Source: Roseovarius sp. A-2 (GTDB taxonomy: Bacteria; Pseudomonadota; Alphaproteobacteria; Rhodobacterales; Rhodobacteraceae). Taken from it: DNA of 64,000 nt. The position numbers were made by a program, and so were the translations under genes. The stretch is from assembly GCF_002072155.1 (NCBI RefSeq), contig NZ_BDIY01000002.1, positions 186,001 through 250,000 of the forward strand, given 5' to 3'. Under the pieces are notes generated by a model. It searched no databases. It was not told the origin of the DNA and was given only the letters and a program-made list of their open reading frames with translations. Shown one piece after another: positions 47,817 through 56,508 of this stretch (its first letter is position 1; each line of letters opens with the position of its first letter).

Positions 47817-48101
47817 ATGAGTGCCTATCTTATCGGACGGATCACGGTGAATGACCCGCAGGATTATCAAGCCTATGCCGAGCAGACCGCAATGCTCGCC
47901 GAGAAGTTCGGCGGGCGGTTTCTGGTCAAGGGCGGCGCGCAGACAGCCTTGGAGGGCAATTGCCCGGAGCGGCATGTGATCGTCGAATTTCCGGACCGGC
48001 AGGCGGCGCTCGACTGGTATCGCTCGGACGACTACCGCCGCATCCTGCCGCTTGCGCTTTCGTCGAGCAGTCGCGATATCGTCATCGTCGATGGCATCTG
48101 A
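47817..48101 (+). CDS. DUF1330 domain protein, first of two
   Basis: 94 residues, dimeric alpha-beta barrel type. Pattern: MSAYLIGRITVNDPQDYQAY, FGGRFLVKGGA, ERHVIVEFPDRQAALDWYRSDDYRRI. No catalytic function is known. Probably co-transcribed with alaS. Confidence 0.85.
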   Translation: MSAYLIGRITVNDPQDYQAYAEQTAMLAEKFGGRFLVKGGAQTALEGNCPERHVIVEFPDRQAALDWYRSDDYRRILPLALSSSSRDIVIVDGI

Positions 48102-48120
48102 AACAACAGGAGACCACCCC

Positions 48121-48408
48121 ATGCCCGCCCTCTGGATCGCCCATGTGACAGTCACCGACGAGGCCGCCTATGGCCGGTATGCCGCCCTTGCCGGGCCCGC
48201 CATCGCCAAGCATGGCGGCGCGTTCATCGCGCGCGGCGGGCGGTATGTGCAACTTGAGGGGAAGGAGCGGGCGCGCAACGTGGTTGCGCGCTTTCCCAGC
48301 CTTGAGGCGGCGGAGACTTGCTATCGCAGCCCCGAATATCAGGAGGCGCTCGACCATGCGCGCGGCGCGTCGGAGCGCGAACTGGTGATCGTCGAAACCA
48401 CTGAGTGA
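48121..48408 (+). CDS. DUF1330 domain protein, second of two
   Basis: 95 residues from ATG 48121 (MPALWIAHVTVTDEAAYGRY), paralogue of the preceding gene with the same GGAFIARGGRYVQLEGKERARNVV layout but clear divergence. Preceded by AGGAGACC. The pair probably arose by an old tandem duplication and may form heterodimers. Convergent with the HExxH gene. Confidence 0.85.
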   Translation: MPALWIAHVTVTDEAAYGRYAALAGPAIAKHGGAFIARGGRYVQLEGKERARNVVARFPSLEAAETCYRSPEYQEALDHARGASERELVIVETTE

Positions 48409-48413
48409 TCCGG

Positions 48414-49091
48414 TCAGTGACGTTCGTAATCCATGCGGATCCGGCCCTGCATGACATCGCCGATATAGGCGCAGGGGTCGGACCTTTGGTGCAGGTGAAT
48501 CCACGCCAAGCTGAGAAAAATGTCCGGGTTCATGTAGAGAGTGATCGGATTCAACGCGTCGCGTGAGATCTTCTTGTGCATTTTGAGACCGGACTCGAAT
48601 GTCGCGATATCCGCAGCTGGCAGCGACATGATCTGCATCGTGTAAGCGATATATTCGCTGGCGGTGATGCAGCTTTCAAACGGGCAGGGCTGTGCATCAA
48701 ACGCCGCATGGGCCAGCTCATGCGTGAGGATGCCGCGAAAGAAGGGTTCGGGCGGCACATGCGACAGGCTGCTGTCGGCTGCCCTCATCGACTGCATCGT
48801 GTCGGGGGTGGGGATCTGAATGAGATCCTTGCCGCAATGATAGAGACCGAGGCAGGCCTCGAGCATCTCGGGCATGAGCTCGATGCGAATCCGCCGGGTA
48901 TCGGAGAGCGGAACGTTGCAGGCTGCCAGCCGCTCTGCCGCCTCTTGCGCGATGCGGCAGACACGGTGCGCGGGGGTGCCGTCGTCGCTCAGGATCACGA
49001 AGCGTGGATCGGGGCAAACGACGCTTTGAGCATTGGCCGGGAGGCCGCCGAGCAATATCGCGATCAGGATGGATTCGAGGGGCTTCAGCAT
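48414..49091 (-). CDS. secreted protein with HExxH zinc-protease motif
   Basis: 225 residues from the ATG at 49089-49091, with GGAG six bases upstream; in-frame ATGs at 49097 and 49121 are alternatives. A signal peptide (MLKPLESILIAILLGGLPANA) is followed by a mature part with about eight Cys and H124-E-L-A-H128 (THELAHAAFDAQPC), with E146 a possible third zinc ligand. This suggests a periplasmic metallopeptidase-like fold, but no named peptidase family is recognised and activity is unproven. Confidence 0.6.
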   Translation of the reverse strand: MLKPLESILIAILLGGLPANAQSVVCPDPRFVILSDDGTPAHRVCRIAQEAAERLAACNVPLSDTRRIRIELMPEMLEACLGLYHCGKDLIQIPTPDTMQSMRAADSSLSHVPPEPFFRGILTHELAHAAFDAQPCPFESCITASEYIAYTMQIMSLPAADIATFESGLKMHKKISRDALNPITLYMNPDIFLSLAWIHLHQRSDPCAYIGDVMQGRIRMDYERH

Positions 49092-49211
49092 CAGCATCTC
49101 CAGTGCGCATTGCTTGACCATGTCCCGCGCCACGTGCCGGTGACAAGGTTTTCCGCTGGTCAGAGCGGTGGTCTGCCCTGACTGACCGGTCGGGATATAC
49201 GGGGCAAGGCA

Positions 49212-49500
49212 ATGCGGACACTTCTGGTTTTCTTGATACTGACATGGCCGGTTCCGGTCATGGCCGACGCACTCGGCGCGCTGAAACAGCCCGGTGTGGT
49301 CGCGCTGATGCGGCATGCACTGGCCCCGGGCACGGGTGATCCGGCGCGGTTCGATGTCGAGAAGTGCGGCACGCAGCGCAATCTCGATGCGCGGGGCCGC
49401 GCACAGGTGCGCCGCACCGGCAAGGTGCCGCGCGCGAGATACCCGCCCTAGATTTGGTCCTGACCCGGGTATCGCGGGCGCCAATGCCCAGTGCGGGCCT
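49212..49500 (+). pseudogene. histidine phosphatase family remnant
   Basis: The reading frame starts like an exported histidine phosphatase: signal peptide MRTLLVFLILTWPVPVMADA, then VALMRHALAPGTGDP with R34-H35, and CGTQRNLDARGRAQ. After this it shifts and stops (TAG at 49449-49451). The family continuation LDLVLTR appears in another frame around 49450-49470 and then fades out; the catalytic second half is not found. About 80 codons remain in frame. A decayed gene squeezed between the HExxH gene and dinB; the downstream end is approximate. Confidence 0.7.
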
Positions 49501-49566
49501 TTGTTCCATAGACAGGGCGCGGTTGCCCTCAGCGGCAGCAAGACACCGGTCCCGGCCCCGTGCCCG

Positions 49567-50820
49567 CTATCTCAACGCCCTCCCTTTCAGGATCGCGTCC
49601 GGTCCGAATTTCGAGCGGATTGCGTCCGTGGCGCGTTCCGCCCCGGCGCGGCGCGCCGCCTGCGGGTCGAGCAGGTCGCCGGAGCGGTCCGCGCCGTCCT
49701 CTGGCACGAGTTCGGACAGCCCGACACCAATCAGCCGGTAGGCCGCGCCCTGCGGCACCTGACCCATCAGCGCGCGTGCCGCCCGGTAGAGCGTGTCGGC
49801 CATTTGAGTGGCGTCGCGCAGGCTCTGGCGGCGGGTCAGCAGTGAATGATCGGCGCGCTTGAGCTTGAGCGTGACGACGCGGCCGGCGATGCCCTTGGCC
49901 TTGGCGCGGTCTGCCACCTTTTCCGACAGCCGCCACAGGTGCCCGTCGAGCAGGTCAAGATCGGCGGTATCCTCGGAAAACGTGGTCTCGTTGGAGATCG
50001 ACTTGACCGGTGCGTTGGCCGCGACGCGGCGGCGGTCCTGCCCGCGCGCGAGATGCCAGAGCCGGTTGCCCATCGACCCGAAGCGTGCGATCAGGTCGCG
50101 CTGTTCCCATCGCAGCAGATCGGCGAAGGTATGGATACCCGCACCGTTGAGCGCCTTCAAGGTCGATTGGCCGACCCCCCAGATCAGGCTGACGGGCTTG
50201 TCGCGCAGGAAATCGTCCGTTTCCCCCGCGCCGATCACCGAAAATCCATGCGGCTTGTCGAGATCCGAGGCGATCTTGGCCAGGAACTTGTTATGGCTGA
50301 GGCCGATGGAGCCGGTCACGCCCAACTCATCCCGCATCCGCCGGACGAGACGGGCGAGCATCACGGCAGGCGGCGCGCCATGTAGCCGCGCGGTGCCGGT
50401 GAGGTCGAGAAATGCCTCGTCGAGCGAGAGTGGCTCTACCGCGGGCGTCAGATCGAGCATCATCGCGCGTATGGCGCGCGAGACCTGCGAGTAGACCTCC
50501 ATCCGGGGGCGGATCACCACCGCCTCGGGGCAGAGCCGCAGCGCCTGGAACATCGGCATCGCCGAGCGCACACCGCGTATGCGGGCGATGTAACAGGCGG
50601 TCGAGACCACGCCGCGCCGCCCGCCGCCGATGATCAGCGGCTTGTCGGCGAGACCCGGATTGTCACGTTTCTCGACGCTGGCATAGAAGGCATCGCAATC
50701 CATATGCGCGATCGACAGATCCCAGAGTTCGGGATGCGATACAATGCGCGGGCTGCCGCAGGCGGGGCAGCGGCGGGCATCCTCGAATCGGGTCAGGCAA
50801 TCGCGGCAGAGGCTGGGCAT
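49567..50820 (-). CDS. dinB: DNA polymerase IV (Y family) with amino-terminal zinc ribbon
   Basis: 417 residues from the ATG at 50818-50820 (MPSLCRDCLTRFEDARRCPAC); an ATG at 50862 would add 14 residues. The amino end has two Cys pairs, as in other Rhodobacterales DinB. Polymerase motifs: AHMDCDAFYASVEKRDNP, ACYIARIRGVRSAMPMF, EPLSLDEAFLDLTGT and helix-hairpin IWGVGQSTLKALNGAGI. Error-prone lesion bypass. No LexA box is seen upstream, so SOS control is not supported here. Confidence 0.92.
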   Translation of the reverse strand: MPSLCRDCLTRFEDARRCPACGSPRIVSHPELWDLSIAHMDCDAFYASVEKRDNPGLADKPLIIGGGRRGVVSTACYIARIRGVRSAMPMFQALRLCPEAVVIRPRMEVYSQVSRAIRAMMLDLTPAVEPLSLDEAFLDLTGTARLHGAPPAVMLARLVRRMRDELGVTGSIGLSHNKFLAKIASDLDKPHGFSVIGAGETDDFLRDKPVSLIWGVGQSTLKALNGAGIHTFADLLRWEQRDLIARFGSMGNRLWHLARGQDRRRVAANAPVKSISNETTFSEDTADLDLLDGHLWRLSEKVADRAKAKGIAGRVVTLKLKRADHSLLTRRQSLRDATQMADTLYRAARALMGQVPQGAAYRLIGVGLSELVPEDGADRSGDLLDPQAARRAGAERATDAIRSKFGPDAILKGRALR

Positions 50821-50925
50821 GATGCGGGCAGGATATCTCAGTTCGGTCGGCTTGGCAGCCATTTGATGGTGCTTGTCAGTTCTGGATGCGCGGCATAGGG
50901 TCCGCTCGACCAAGGAGCGTGCCCC

Positions 50926-51315
50926 ATGACCCACCGTTTCCCCCTCCGCGTCTATTACGAGGATACCGATATGGGCGGTATCGTCTACCACGCCAATTAC
51001 CTCAAGTTCATCGAGCGTGCGCGCAGTGCGTGGGTGCGTGATCTGGGGATAGACCAGAACGCGATGCGCGAGCGCGACGGCGTGATCTTTGCCGTGCGCC
51101 GCATCGAGGCGGACTATCTTGGGCCTGCGAAATTTGACGATTCGCTCGAGGTCGAGACCCGGACCATGCAGGTGACGGGCGCGCGGTTGGTGATGGAACA
51201 GGTGGTCATGCGCGGCGCGACGCGGCTGTTTCAGGCGCTGGTGACGGTGGTCTGCGTGAATGAGGCGGGGCAGCCGGCGCGGCTTCCGGCGAATATCCGC
51301 CTGCAACTGCACTGA
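50926..51315 (+). CDS. ybgC: Tol-Pal-associated acyl-CoA thioesterase YbgC
   Basis: 129 residues, hot-dog fold. The motif YYEDTDMGGIVYHANYLKFIERARS contains the catalytic Asp and His of 4-hydroxybenzoyl-CoA thioesterase relatives. First gene of the tol-pal row as in many Gram-negatives; probably acts on acyl-CoA or acyl-ACP near the membrane. Preceded by AAGGAG. Confidence 0.92.
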   Translation: MTHRFPLRVYYEDTDMGGIVYHANYLKFIERARSAWVRDLGIDQNAMRERDGVIFAVRRIEADYLGPAKFDDSLEVETRTMQVTGARLVMEQVVMRGATRLFQALVTVVCVNEAGQPARLPANIRLQLH

Positions 51316-51428
51316 CCGGGGCGATCACGCCGGTTTTGATGCGGTTATGTTGGCTTTCCCTCTGGAAATAGGGTAGGTTCGCCCCCAATAAGGCGGGAAA
51401 ACCGGCCAAACCTATAAAGAGCAGGCAG

Positions 51429-52124
51429 ATGGAAGCAGAAACCCTGGCATTGGCACAGGAGATGGATTTCTCCATGTGGGCGCTGTTCGCGCGCTCCACC
51501 CTCGTTGTGAAACTCGTGATGCTGATGCTGATCGTGGCCTCGTTCTGGGCCTGGTCGATCATCATCCAGAAACTGATCACCTATCGCAAGGCGCGACGCG
51601 AGGCCGAGATCTTCGACCGGCGGTTCTGGTCGGGCGAGCCCTTGGATGGCCTCTTTGACGAAATCGGGCCGGAGCCCGACGGCCGTTTCGAGCGGATTTT
51701 CGCGGCGGGCATGATGGAATGGCGGCGCAGTCACCGCACCGATGGTGCGCTGATCGCCGGGGCCACGGCGCGGATCGACCGCAGCATGGACGTGGCGATT
51801 GCCAAGGAATCCGAGAGCCTGCAAAGCGGCTTGCAGGTGTTGGCGACAGTGGGCTCCACCGCGCCGTTCATCGGGCTGTTTGGCACGGTCTGGGGCATCA
51901 TGCATGCCTTCATCAATATCGCCGAGCAGCAGAATACCAACCTTGCCGTCGTGGCGCCGGGAATCGCCGAGGCGCTGCTGGCGACGGGTCTGGGCCTGCT
52001 CGCGGCGATTCCGGCGGTGATCTTCTATAACAAGCTGAGTGCTGACGCGGACCGTATCGTGGCCAGCTACGAGGCCTTTGCCGATGAGTTCGCCACCATC
52101 CTCAGCCGTCAGTTGGACAGCTAG
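51429..52124 (+). CDS. tolQ: Tol-Pal motor subunit TolQ
   Basis: 231 residues, three membrane spans (about 22-42, then VLATVGSTAPFIGLFGTVWGIM about 138-160, and GIAEALLATGLGLLAAIPAVIFYN about 178-201). MotA/TolQ/ExbB domain. With TolR it uses the proton gradient to drive TolA for outer-membrane constriction. Followed by tolR after three bases. Confidence 0.95.
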   Translation: MEAETLALAQEMDFSMWALFARSTLVVKLVMLMLIVASFWAWSIIIQKLITYRKARREAEIFDRRFWSGEPLDGLFDEIGPEPDGRFERIFAAGMMEWRRSHRTDGALIAGATARIDRSMDVAIAKESESLQSGLQVLATVGSTAPFIGLFGTVWGIMHAFINIAEQQNTNLAVVAPGIAEALLATGLGLLAAIPAVIFYNKLSADADRIVASYEAFADEFATILSRQLDS

Positions 52125-52127
52125 GCC

Positions 52128-52601
52128 ATGGGCGCAGGGGTCGTTCAGAAATCCGGCGATCAGGGGCGGCGCAGGCGGGGGCGGGGACGCTCGCGCCCGA
52201 TGGCCGAAATCAACGTCACGCCGTTTGTCGACGTGATGCTGGTGCTGCTGATCATCTTCATGGTGGCCGCGCCGCTGATGGTGGTGGGCGTGCCGGTGGA
52301 ATTGCCCGAAACCGCCGCCAATTCCTTGCCGAGCGAGGAAGAAGAGCCGCTGACCGTGACGGTTACGGCGGATGGCACGGTGATGATCCAGACCACCGAG
52401 GTGCCGCGCGGCGATCTGGTGGCGCGGCTGCGCGCCATTGCGACCGAGCGCGACAGCACGCGGGTATTCCTGCGCGCCGATGGCGCGGTGCCTTATTCCG
52501 ACGTGATGCAGGTGATGGGCGCGCTCAATCGCGGCGGTTTCGGCAATATCGGGCTGGTGACGGATGCCGGCGGGCCCGCGCTTGACGGGCAGGGCGGCTA
52601 G
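52128..52601 (+). CDS. tolR: Tol-Pal motor subunit TolR
   Basis: 157 residues. Basic, Gly/Arg-rich amino end, then MAEINVTPFVDVMLVLLIIF with the conserved membrane Asp of the proton path, and a periplasmic domain. Partner of TolQ. The amino end is longer than the E. coli protein; an internal Met at the MAEINV position is a shorter start option. Confidence 0.94.
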   Translation: MGAGVVQKSGDQGRRRRGRGRSRPMAEINVTPFVDVMLVLLIIFMVAAPLMVVGVPVELPETAANSLPSEEEEPLTVTVTADGTVMIQTTEVPRGDLVARLRAIATERDSTRVFLRADGAVPYSDVMQVMGALNRGGFGNIGLVTDAGGPALDGQGG

Positions 52602-52614
52602 GGGCGCGACTGGT

Positions 52615-53745
52615 GTGAATACCGGGCAGATCATATCGGGGGCGGGTCATCTGACATTGATCGGATGGGCCCTCATCGGGGGTGTGTTCCAATCCGCGCC
52701 GCCGCCCTTTGAGGTGGTGCAGGCGACGGCCATTTCCGAAGAGGAGTTCGCGGCTATCATGGACCGCCAGAGCGCGCCCGATGCGGTGGCCGATGTCGAC
52801 ACGCCCGAGCCGCCGGCACCCGGCGAGGCGGCCCCGAGCCTGAGCTCTGAAGCCGATACGCCGCCCGAGGCGGCGCAGCCCGATGTCAGCGAGGTCTCGC
52901 CGCCCGATCCCGCGCCCGATGTGTCCCAGATTACGCCGCCCGCGCCCGCCGAGGTCGAGGATGCACCGCCAGTCATGGAGGTGCCGCAGGAGGATATGGC
53001 CGTCATGGTGCCCGAGATTTCGCCCCGCCCGCAGGCGCGCCCCGCGCCGCGCGTCGCCCCCGAAGCGGTGGCCCGTCCCGAGCCGGATGTGCGCGTCGAT
53101 GACGTGACAAGCCCCGAGGTGACGCCCGACGAGGGGGCGAAGAGCGCGGAAGAGCCGTCGGAGGCGACCGCGCCGGAAGAGGCTGCGACCGAGATCGTGA
53201 CCGAGGCGGAGGAGCCAGCGCAGGCTGCGCCCACGGCCTCGGTGCGTCCGCGCTCGCGCCCCGCGCGCCCGGAGGCTACGGCAGAGGCTGCCCCGGAGGA
53301 CACACCGCAGCCCGAGGCGACACCGCAGCCCGAAACACCCGCCACCGATCAAAGTGCCGTCAACGACGCGCTCGCGGCGGCCTTGGGCCAGGGGCAGCAA
53401 GGCACCGAAGCCCCGAGTGGCCCGCCCCTGACCGGGGGCGAGAAGGACGCGCTGAGGGTGGCCGTGCAGCGCTGCTGGAACGTCGGCAGCCTGAGTTCCG
53501 AGGCGCTACGCACCACGGTTGTGGTGGGGGTGCAAATGGCCGAGACTGGCAAGCCCGAGATTGGCACCATCCGCATGATCAGCGCCTCGGGTGGCGGCGA
53601 TGCGGCGGCGAAACAGGCGTTCGAGGCCGCCCGGCGGGCGATTATCCGCTGTGGCAATGGCGGGTTCGACCTGCCGGTCGAGAAATACGCGCAATGGCGT
53701 GACATCGAAATGACATTCAATCCGGAGAATATGAGGATCAAATGA
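52615..53745 (+). CDS. tolA: TolA-like energy transducer (TonB-fold carboxyl end)
   Basis: 376 residues from GTG 52615 ([20 protein letters not shown]). One membrane anchor (about 8-26), a long low-complexity Pro/Glu/Ala spacer (about 55-270) and a carboxyl domain ([21 protein letters not shown]) of TolA/TonB type. Spans the periplasm from TolQR to Pal/TolB. Identified by position and architecture rather than close sequence identity. Overlaps tolB by four bases. Confidence 0.85.
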   Translation: MNTGQIISGAGHLTLIGWALIGGVFQSAPPPFEVVQATAISEEEFAAIMDRQSAPDAVADVDTPEPPAPGEAAPSLSSEADTPPEAAQPDVSEVSPPDPAPDVSQITPPAPAEVEDAPPVMEVPQEDMAVMVPEISPRPQARPAPRVAPEAVARPEPDVRVDDVTSPEVTPDEGAKSAEEPSEATAPEEAATEIVTEAEEPAQAAPTASVRPRSRPARPEATAEAAPEDTPQPEATPQPETPATDQSAVNDALAAALGQGQQGTEAPSGPPLTGGEKDALRVAVQRCWNVGSLSSEALRTTVVVGVQMAETGKPEIGTIRMISASGGGDAAAKQAFEAARRAIIRCGNGGFDLPVEKYAQWRDIEMTFNPENMRIK

Positions 53746-55067
53746 TACGGTATATGATGAGCCTCCTTGCGGCGCTGATGCTTTGGGCGCTGCCCGCGAT
53801 TGCGCAGGATAGCGGCCCGCTTCGGATCGAGATCACCGAGGGTGTGATCGAGCCGATGCCCTATGCGGCGCCCGATTTCGTGGGAGAGAGCGCCGAGGCC
53901 GCCGAGATGGGGCGCAATCTGGCACGCGTCGTTGCCTCGGACCTGACCGGCACCGGGCTTTTCCGGGAAATCCCGGCGCAGGCGCATATCAGCCGGATCA
54001 CCAGCTTTGAAAGCCCGGTGCAATATGCCGACTGGCGCGCGGTCAAGGCGCAGGCGCTGATCACCGGCGCGGTGAGCGTCGACGGGTCGGGGCGTCTCGT
54101 GGTCAAATTCCGCATCTACGATGTGTTTGCCGGCCAGGAACTGGGCAACGGGCTGCAATTCGTGGGCACGCGGGACGGCTGGCGGCGGATCGCGCATAAG
54201 GTGGCCGATCAGGTCTATTCCCGGATCACCGGCGAGGGCGGGTATTTCGACAGCCGGGTGGTCTATGTCGCTGAAAGCGGCCCCAAGGATCAGCGCGCCA
54301 AGCGGCTGGCGATCATGGATTATGACGGCGCCAATGTGCAGTATCTCACCGACAGTTCCAGCCTTGTGCTGGCACCGCGCTTTTCGCCCTCGGGTGACCG
54401 GGTGCTTTATACCAGCTACGAAACCGGCTTTCCGCGCATCTACGTGCTGGACGTGGCCAGCGTGGGCCGCCGTGTGCTGCCGACGATTGATGGCACGATG
54501 AGTTTCGCGCCGCGTTTCGCGCCGGATGGGCGCACGGTGGTCTATTCGCTGACGCAGGGCGGTAATACCGATCTCTACCGCATGGATGTCTCCAGCGGGG
54601 CGAGCACGCGGCTGACCAATGCACCCTCGATCGAGACCGCCCCCAGCTATAGCCCGGATGGCCGCCAGATCGTGTTCGAGAGCGACCGCTCGGGCACGCC
54701 GCAGCTTTATATCATGTCCGCAGGCGGCGGCGATGCGCAGCGCATCAGTTTCGGGCAGGGCCGCTATGGAACGCCCGTGTGGTCGCCGCGCGGCGATCTG
54801 ATCGCTTTCACCAAGCAATCCAAGGGCCGCTTTCACATCGGCGTGATGCGCACCGATGGCAGCGAAGAGCGGCTGCTGACCGCCTCGTTTCTCGACGAGG
54901 GGCCGACATGGGCCCCCAATGGCCGGGTGATCATGTTCACCCGTGAGACACAGGGCGCACAGGGGCAGGCGCGGCTTTATTCGGTGGACATCTCCGGGCG
55001 CAATCTCAAGCAGGTGCAGACCAGCGGCGGCGCGAGCGATCCATCCTGGGGGCCGCTTCAGAACTGA
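53742..55067 (+). CDS. tolB: Tol-Pal periplasmic protein TolB
   Basis: 441 residues: signal peptide ([17 protein letters not shown]), an amino alpha/beta domain, then a six-bladed beta-propeller with repeated [26 protein letters not shown] and [16 protein letters not shown] motifs. Periplasmic partner of Pal. Confidence 0.96.
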   Translation: MIRYMMSLLAALMLWALPAIAQDSGPLRIEITEGVIEPMPYAAPDFVGESAEAAEMGRNLARVVASDLTGTGLFREIPAQAHISRITSFESPVQYADWRAVKAQALITGAVSVDGSGRLVVKFRIYDVFAGQELGNGLQFVGTRDGWRRIAHKVADQVYSRITGEGGYFDSRVVYVAESGPKDQRAKRLAIMDYDGANVQYLTDSSSLVLAPRFSPSGDRVLYTSYETGFPRIYVLDVASVGRRVLPTIDGTMSFAPRFAPDGRTVVYSLTQGGNTDLYRMDVSSGASTRLTNAPSIETAPSYSPDGRQIVFESDRSGTPQLYIMSAGGGDAQRISFGQGRYGTPVWSPRGDLIAFTKQSKGRFHIGVMRTDGSEERLLTASFLDEGPTWAPNGRVIMFTRETQGAQGQARLYSVDISGRNLKQVQTSGGASDPSWGPLQN

Positions 55068-55144
55068 CGACGCACGGCCTGCGTTTCCTTGGGGCGCGGG
55101 CTGTGGTAAACAGGACCCGAGGCCATGAAACGAATGGGGCAAGA

Positions 55145-55654
55145 ATGACCTATCTGAGCAAGACACTGATCCTGTGTGCGGGGCTGGCGCTGGCCGCCTG
55201 TACCAATCCCGACCGGTTTGAAGACCAGAATTCGGCCGGTCTTGATGGCGTCGGCGCGGGCCTGGCGGGTTCGGCGCAGGACCCGACATCGCCGGCTTAT
55301 TTTCAACAGGCGATCGGCGACCGGGTTCTCTTCGCCGTCGATCAATCCACCCTGAGCAACGCGGCACAGGTAACGCTGGACGGGCAGGCGAACTGGTTGA
55401 TGACCAATTCCGATTACATCGCGACGATCGAAGGCCATGCCGATGAGCAGGGCACCCGCGAATACAACCTCGCACTTGGCGCGCGCCGCGCCAATTCGGT
55501 TCAGGAATACCTGGTCAGCCGGGGCGTTGCGCCGAACCGTCTGAAGGTGGTGAGCTATGGCAAGGAGCGCCCGATCGAGATTTGCAGCGAGGAAAGCTGT
55601 TACGCGAAGAACCGCCGCTCGGTGACGGTGCTTACCGCCGGTCTGGGTAGCTGA
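55145..55654 (+). CDS. pal: peptidoglycan-associated lipoprotein Pal
   Basis: 169 residues from ATG 55145. Lipobox LALAAC gives an acylated Cys; then a flexible linker and an OmpA-like domain (IEGHADEQGTREYNLALGARRA) that binds diaminopimelate in the cell wall. Anchors the outer membrane to peptidoglycan. Confidence 0.95.
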   Translation: MTYLSKTLILCAGLALAACTNPDRFEDQNSAGLDGVGAGLAGSAQDPTSPAYFQQAIGDRVLFAVDQSTLSNAAQVTLDGQANWLMTNSDYIATIEGHADEQGTREYNLALGARRANSVQEYLVSRGVAPNRLKVVSYGKERPIEICSEESCYAKNRRSVTVLTAGLGS

Positions 55655-55674
55655 TCCGACGATTTGGGGGCCCT

Positions 55675-56508
55675 ATGCGCTATCTCGCTGTCACACTTGC
55701 CGCCACGTTGACCCTTGCCCCGATCGGGGCTGGGGCACAGGGCACCGAAACCCTGGCCGATATCCGTCAGGAACTGTCGGTGCTTTTTGTCGAACTCAAG
55801 AAGCTGCGGCGCGAGCTGAGCACCACCGGTGGGGCGAGCCAGCTTTCGGGCGGTGGTTCGACCCTTGACCGGGTGAATGCAATCGAGGGCGAGGTGCAGC
55901 GCCTGACCGCCAAAACCGAAGAGCTTGAGTTTCGCATCGACCGCGTGGTGAGTGATGGCACCAACCGCGTCGGCGATCTGGAATTCCGGCTGTGCGAGTT
56001 GGAGCCTGATTGCGACATTGCCAATCTTGAGCCCGGCAGCACGCTGGGTGGGGTAGAGCCGGTGACAACCGGCGGCGGTGCGGTGGCCGCGCCTGACGAG
56101 GGCAGCGGTGACGGACCGCAGCTTGCCGTGGGTGAGCGCGACGATTTCGAGCGCGCGCGAGCGGCGCTTGAAGCTGGTGACTTTGCGGCGGCAGCGGAGC
56201 AGTTCGCGGCGTTTCGACAGGCCTATCCCGGTAGTCCGCTGAGCGGGCGGGCCGGGTTGCTGCGCGGTGAGGCCCTCGACGGCGCGGGCCGCAAGAGCGA
56301 TGCCGCGCGCGCCTATCTGGAGACGTTCAGCGCGGCCCCCGACGGTGAGGACGCCCCCGAGGCTCTGTTTCGTCTGGGGCGCTCGCTAGGGCAGCTTGGC
56401 CAGACCGACGAGGCCTGTGTGACGCTTGGACAGGTGGCGGCGCGTTATCCGACCGCCGCGGCAGTCGAGGGTGCGCAGGCGGAAATGACCCGGCTCGGCT
56501 GTTCGTGA
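55675..56508 (+). CDS. cpoB: Tol-Pal accessory protein CpoB/YbgF
   Basis: 277 residues: signal peptide (MRYLAVTLAATLTLAPIGAGAQ), a coiled-coil trimerisation part (LADIRQELSVLFVELKKLRR, and VNAIEGEVQRLTAKTEELEFR), and carboxyl TPR repeats. It links peptidoglycan synthesis and outer-membrane constriction in E. coli. Overlaps tilS by four bases. Confidence 0.9.
   Translation: MRYLAVTLAATLTLAPIGAGAQGTETLADIRQELSVLFVELKKLRRELSTTGGASQLSGGGSTLDRVNAIEGEVQRLTAKTEELEFRIDRVVSDGTNRVGDLEFRLCELEPDCDIANLEPGSTLGGVEPVTTGGGAVAAPDEGSGDGPQLAVGERDDFERARAALEAGDFAAAAEQFAAFRQAYPGSPLSGRAGLLRGEALDGAGRKSDAARAYLETFSAAPDGEDAPEALFRLGRSLGQLGQTDEACVTLGQVAARYPTAAAVEGAQAEMTRLGCS

Noticed and set aside
46095..48155. 686-codon minus-strand open frame opposite alaS
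   Set aside because: Runs through alaS and both DUF1330 genes without any family motif.
50821..50925. GTTC motifs before dinB as a LexA box
   Set aside because: The two GTTC sequences are too far apart and lack the 7-base spacing.
53080..53345. Pro/Glu/Ala repeat in tolA as a DNA repeat or CRISPR-like array
   Set aside because: It is in-frame low-complexity coding sequence expected in the TolA periplasmic spacer.
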